A stretch of 64,000 nucleotides of DNA from an uncultured Bacteroidota bacterium (GTDB lineage: Bacteria > Bacteroidota > Bacteroidia > Bacteroidales > P3), in contig CADALO010000007.1 of the NCBI GenBank assembly GCA_902788805.1, positions 4,552 through 68,551 on the forward strand. The letters are read 5' to 3'. This document shows positions 61,170 to 64,000 of the stretch, piece after piece. Below the pieces are notes generated by a model that was not told where the DNA came from, did not search any database, and worked only from the letters and a program-made list of their open reading frames with translations. Every line of letters starts with the position of its first letter. Position 1 is the stretch's first letter. The translations under genes and the position numbers were made by a program.

Positions 61170-61312
61170 AATTGATAGTTTAGAGTTGATAGTTTAGAGT
61201 CAGTTCACAAGTTGATAGTGCCGCCTGCGGCGGAGTTTCAAGTAACTTAAAACTAAAAACTATACACTCACCACTGACTTTAAACTTTAAACTCTAAACA
61301 TTAAACTTTAAA
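61170..61312. repeat. Type IV inverted arrays without cargo between manC and fcl
   Basis: Left units GTTTAGAGTTGATA and GTTTAGAGTCAGTT (61176-61220), GCCGCCTGCGGCGG hairpin, right units ACTATACACTCACCACTGACT and CTCTAAAC (61248-61312). It fills the gap and runs up to the fcl start. Confidence 0.65.
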
Positions 61313-61315
61313 AGA

Positions 61316-62257
61316 ATGAATAAGGAATCAAAGATTTATGTGGCGGGCCACCGTGGTATGGTTGGCTCAGCTATCGTGAGAGAATTACAGCGTCAAGGCT
61401 ATAACAATATTATTACTCGCACCCACAAGGAACTGGATTTGACCCGTCAGGAGGCGGTGGAGAAGTTCTTTGCCGAAGAGAAGCCCGAATACGTGTTCCT
61501 GGCGGCAGCCAAGGTGGGTGGCATCGTGGCCAACCAATCGGCCCTGGCCGACTTTATGTACGATAACATGATATTGGAGATGAACGTCATCCATGCTGCT
61601 TGGAAAAATGGCTGCAAGAAGCTGGAATTCCTCGGCAGCAGCTGCATCTATCCCCGTATGGCTCCTCAGCCTATGCCCGAAAGCTGCCTGCTGACCAGCG
61701 AGCTGGAGAAGACCAACGAGGCTTACGCCCTGGCCAAGATCAGCGGCCTGAAATACTGCGAGTACCTCAACCGTCAGTACGGTACCGACTATATCTCTGT
61801 AATGCCGACGAATCTCTATGGCCCCAACGACAACTATCATCCCGAGCACAGCCACGTGCTGCCCGCTCTGATACGTCGTTTCCATGAGGCGAAAGAAGCC
61901 GGCTTGGAGAGCGTCACCTGCTGGGGTGACGGTAGCCCTTTGCGCGAGTTTCTCTATGTGGATGACCTGGCCAACCTCTGCGTGTTCCTGATGAACAACT
62001 ACAGCGGCAACGAGACCGTGAACGCTGGCACCGGCAAGGAACTGACCATCAAAGCCCTGACCGAGCTGGTGGCCAAGGTAGTAGGCTACAAAGGTCGCAT
62101 CGAGTGGGACACCACGAGACCGAACGGCACACCAAGGAAGCTTTTGGATGTGAGCAAAGCCGCCAAACTGGGTTGGACGTACAAGACCGAGTTGGAAGAC
62201 GGCATTCGCCTCAGCTATGAGGATTTTCTCAATAACCCCATGAGAGCGGAGAGGTAG
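61316..62257 (+). CDS. fcl: GDP-L-fucose synthase
   Basis: 313 residues, family length. GHRGMVGSAIVREL (11-24), FLGSSCIYPRMAPQPMPE, NEAYALAKISGLK with the Y-x3-K pair, and MPTNLYGPNDNYHPEHSHVLPAL. It epimerises and reduces the gmd product to GDP-L-fucose, used by the GT11 enzyme at 39227. Intact, not interrupted. Confidence 0.95.
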   Translation: MNKESKIYVAGHRGMVGSAIVRELQRQGYNNIITRTHKELDLTRQEAVEKFFAEEKPEYVFLAAAKVGGIVANQSALADFMYDNMILEMNVIHAAWKNGCKKLEFLGSSCIYPRMAPQPMPESCLLTSELEKTNEAYALAKISGLKYCEYLNRQYGTDYISVMPTNLYGPNDNYHPEHSHVLPALIRRFHEAKEAGLESVTCWGDGSPLREFLYVDDLANLCVFLMNNYSGNETVNAGTGKELTIKALTELVAKVVGYKGRIEWDTTRPNGTPRKLLDVSKAAKLGWTYKTELEDGIRLSYEDFLNNPMRAER

Positions 62258-62332
62258 TTTCAAGTTTCAGGTTTATTCGCTTCATTTATTATATTTCAAA
62301 GGTGCTCATGACCTTTGGTTCAAGATTCAAGT
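62258..62332. repeat. Type V fragment before the fusion gene
   Basis: GTTTCAAGTTTCAGGTTTATT, GGTTCAAGATTCAAGT, and an AAAGGTGCTCATGACCTTT hairpin. Confidence 0.5.
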
Positions 62333-63499
62333 ATGGCTAAGAAAGTATTCGTTTCTGGTTGTTATGATTTGCTCCATTCGGGGCATGTGGAGTTCTTCCG
62401 TCAGGCGGCTGAGTATGGCGACCTGTATGTGGGTATAGGCTCGGATGAGACTATCTTGCACTACAAAGGGCATAAGACGCTGTGGAACGAGCAGGACCGC
62501 CTCTTCATGGTGAAGGCTATCCGCTATGTGAAGGATGCTTACATCAACGAAGGCAGCGGCATCATGGACTTTGTGCCGACAGTCGATTTTCTGAAGCCTG
62601 ATATTTTGGTGGTGAACGAAGACGGAGCCTCAGAAGAGAAGCGGAAGTTCTGTGAGGAGCGAGGCATGGAATATGTGGTGCTGAAACGCGACCCGCATGA
62701 GGGCTTGGAGGCCCACAGCAGTACCGCCATCAAAGAGCAACTTTGCCGCATTCCAACGAGACTGGACTTGGCTGGCACTTGGATTGACCAGCCATACGTT
62801 TCGTGTTATGCTCCTGGTTGGGCTATCACCATCAGCTTGGAACCCACCTTTGAAGTGCGTGAGCGTTGTGGATTGAGTACCTCCACACGGAACATGATCA
62901 AGAAGATATGGCCGTTAGAGTTGCCCGACATGAATCCTGAGACACTGGCCCGACTCGTGTTTTGCTATGAAAACAACCCCGAACGTTCGGACGGCATCAT
63001 CAGTGGTGCACAGGATTCCATTGGCATCTGCATCCCCGGTCTCTGTCGCCACTATTACAACAACCAGTACTGGCCATCAAAAATAGAGACCTGCAACGAC
63101 GAAAGCATTCTTTCATGGTTAGAAAGCCACTTGGTAATGATTCCCATGGAACCTCGCAAGCCAGGCTGCTCCGTAGTGGATGGCAAAGACATCACTTTAC
63201 CAAAAGTTCAGGCATTGGCAAAAGCTGCCGACGACTGCTGGGAAGCGATAATGAACAAAGACTTGGAAGCATTTGCTGCTGCATACAAAGCATCGTTTGA
63301 TGCGCAGGTGGCAATGTTTCCTGCTATGATACAAGGCACTGTTCCATCCTACATCGAAAAATACGAAAAACTTGTAAAGGCCTACAAGATGCCCGGTGCA
63401 GGAGGTGGTGGCTATCTCGCCTGTGTGGTAGAGAACGCTGAAACCTTTGCTAATGAGCACAAAGAAGCTATACGCCTAACCATTCGCCGTAAAAAATAG
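62333..63499 (+). CDS. Cytidylyltransferase / GHMP-kinase-like fusion
   Basis: 388 residues. N-terminal nucleotidyltransferase: GCYDLLHSGHVEFF (HSGH, 15-18), DETILHYKG and SSTAIKE (about 1-145). C-terminal GHMP-like part: TRLDLAGTWID, GLSTSTRNMIKK, ISGAQDSIGICIPG and GAGGGGYLACVVE. It may phosphorylate and activate a fucose-like sugar, as Fkp does with a different domain order and size. ATG 62333 is chosen. Confidence 0.75.
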   Translation: MAKKVFVSGCYDLLHSGHVEFFRQAAEYGDLYVGIGSDETILHYKGHKTLWNEQDRLFMVKAIRYVKDAYINEGSGIMDFVPTVDFLKPDILVVNEDGASEEKRKFCEERGMEYVVLKRDPHEGLEAHSSTAIKEQLCRIPTRLDLAGTWIDQPYVSCYAPGWAITISLEPTFEVRERCGLSTSTRNMIKKIWPLELPDMNPETLARLVFCYENNPERSDGIISGAQDSIGICIPGLCRHYYNNQYWPSKIETCNDESILSWLESHLVMIPMEPRKPGCSVVDGKDITLPKVQALAKAADDCWEAIMNKDLEAFAAAYKASFDAQVAMFPAMIQGTVPSYIEKYEKLVKAYKMPGAGGGGYLACVVENAETFANEHKEAIRLTIRRKK

Positions 63500-63502
63500 A
63501 CC

Positions 63503-63580
63503 ACTAATCTCACTAATTTCACGAATGTGGCGAAGCCACAAAAAGATTCGTGTAATTCGTGCAATTCGTGTTCGAAAAAA
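63503..63580. repeat. Type VI inverted array without cargo
   Basis: CACTAATnT/CACGAATG units (63503-63526), a GTGGC-GAA-GCCAC hairpin (63527-63539) and ATTCGTGnA units (63547-63573). Same layout as the GxxExxY cassette, with the gene absent. Confidence 0.78.
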
Positions 63581-63586
63581 GAGTCT

Positions 63587-63910
63587 ATGAAAAGATATTG
63601 CCAGACACTGACACTCGTAGATGACGAGGAAATGATAAAGAAATACGTGGAAGCCCATGTCCATGTGTGGCCAGAAATTATTGCTGGCCAGCGTGAAGTG
63701 GGTATCCTTGATATGCAAATCTACCGCAAGGGGAGAAGTCTCTTTATGATTTGCGATACCGTTGATGACTTCGACTGGGAACGGGATATGGCACGATTGG
63801 CTACCTTGCCTCGTCAAGCCGAATGGGAAGCCTACGTGAGCCAATTCCAAGGCTGCAAAGCCGATGCCAGGAGCGACGAGAAATGGCAGATGATGGAGCG
63901 AATATTTTAG
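63587..63910 (+). CDS. L-rhamnose/L-fucose mutarotase family protein
   Basis: 107 residues of the DUF718/RhaU family: KRYCQTLTLVDDEEMIKKY, AHVHVWPEI, MQIYRKGRSLFMICD, W...ARLATLPRQAEWEAYVSQFQ. It interconverts anomers of a 6-deoxy-hexose, fitting the fucose genes upstream. ATG 63587 is chosen; an upstream in-frame start lies in the array. Confidence 0.87.
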   Translation: MKRYCQTLTLVDDEEMIKKYVEAHVHVWPEIIAGQREVGILDMQIYRKGRSLFMICDTVDDFDWERDMARLATLPRQAEWEAYVSQFQGCKADARSDEKWQMMERIF

Positions 63911-64000
63911 AAAAATATCATTTAAGACGTTTTGCAGCTATTTGTTTTGGCCAAGATGATAAATTGTTTAGGTGCTTACGGCTTACCGCTTAATTTGGCT

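Noticed and set aside
61385..62263. 292-codon minus-strand ORF opposite fcl
   Set aside because: Shadow frame of the well-defined fcl gene.

Overview
The window looks like a Bacteroidales chromosome, most likely Prevotella-like. Pointers are -7 elements of the TAnnTTTG type, few Shine-Dalgarno sites, several DUF1016 nucleases, a WcfR/WcfS-like gene pair, an FdtA/FdtB pair and GDP-fucose genes. Function calls are by eye from the protein sequences; no database search was run.

Layout. 1-6.8 kb: tail of a winged-helix protein, DUF1016 (PDDEXK) genes, an ImmA/IrrE plus DUF4411 PIN pair and a broken or split HipA locus. 6.8-13.7 kb: a region dense in short repeats holding small cassettes, each a four-helix-bundle (23S rRNA intervening-sequence protein, IVP) gene next to arrays of 6-8 bp units, mixed with three minus-strand envelope or peptidoglycan-type genes and a small membrane protein. 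13.7-16 kb: a lone 497-residue protein of unknown function and a repeat-rich leader. 16-45 kb: a surface polysaccharide locus. It carries rmlA, a tandem FdtA fusion, a transketolase/ACP/AMP-ligase/MBOAT acyl-modification set, two DegT aminotransferases, a flippase, a candidate Wzy polymerase, glycosyltransferases including a GT11 fucosyltransferase, a pyruvyltransferase pair, a C5-epimerase-like protein and the initiating sugar-phosphate transferase. The 26-40 kb core is visibly AT-richer than its flanks. 45-57 kb: a defence island with a Septu-like ATPase/HNH pair, an HNH, ATPase and DUF4435 set resembling PARIS, a DNA methyltransferase, and a PRTase-like / ORC-CDC6-like ATPase / unknown trio. 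57-64 kb: GDP-fucose synthesis and fucose handling (gmd, fucP, manC, fcl, a cytidylyltransferase-GHMP kinase fusion, a mutarotase).

The most unusual feature is a family of inverted arrays of 6-9 bp tandem units. They form long potential RNA stems, occur between genes and, in frame, inside genes, and often bracket a small cargo gene. Seven intact IVP genes sit in such arrays, one further IVP gene is cut short by a nested cassette, and a GxxExxY gene lies in arrays of a different unit. The repeat unit correlates with the subfamily of the cargo protein, which suggests cognate protein-repeat pairs. Two DUF1016 genes carry the same cassette type at the same codon. Arrays also interrupt fucP, manC, an M15 peptidase, an amidase relative and an aminotransferase without breaking the frame.

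Other points: a G10 tract that puts an acetyltransferase out of frame (candidate phase variation), and two copies of a structured leader RNA flanking the aldose-epimerase-like gene upstream of rmlA.
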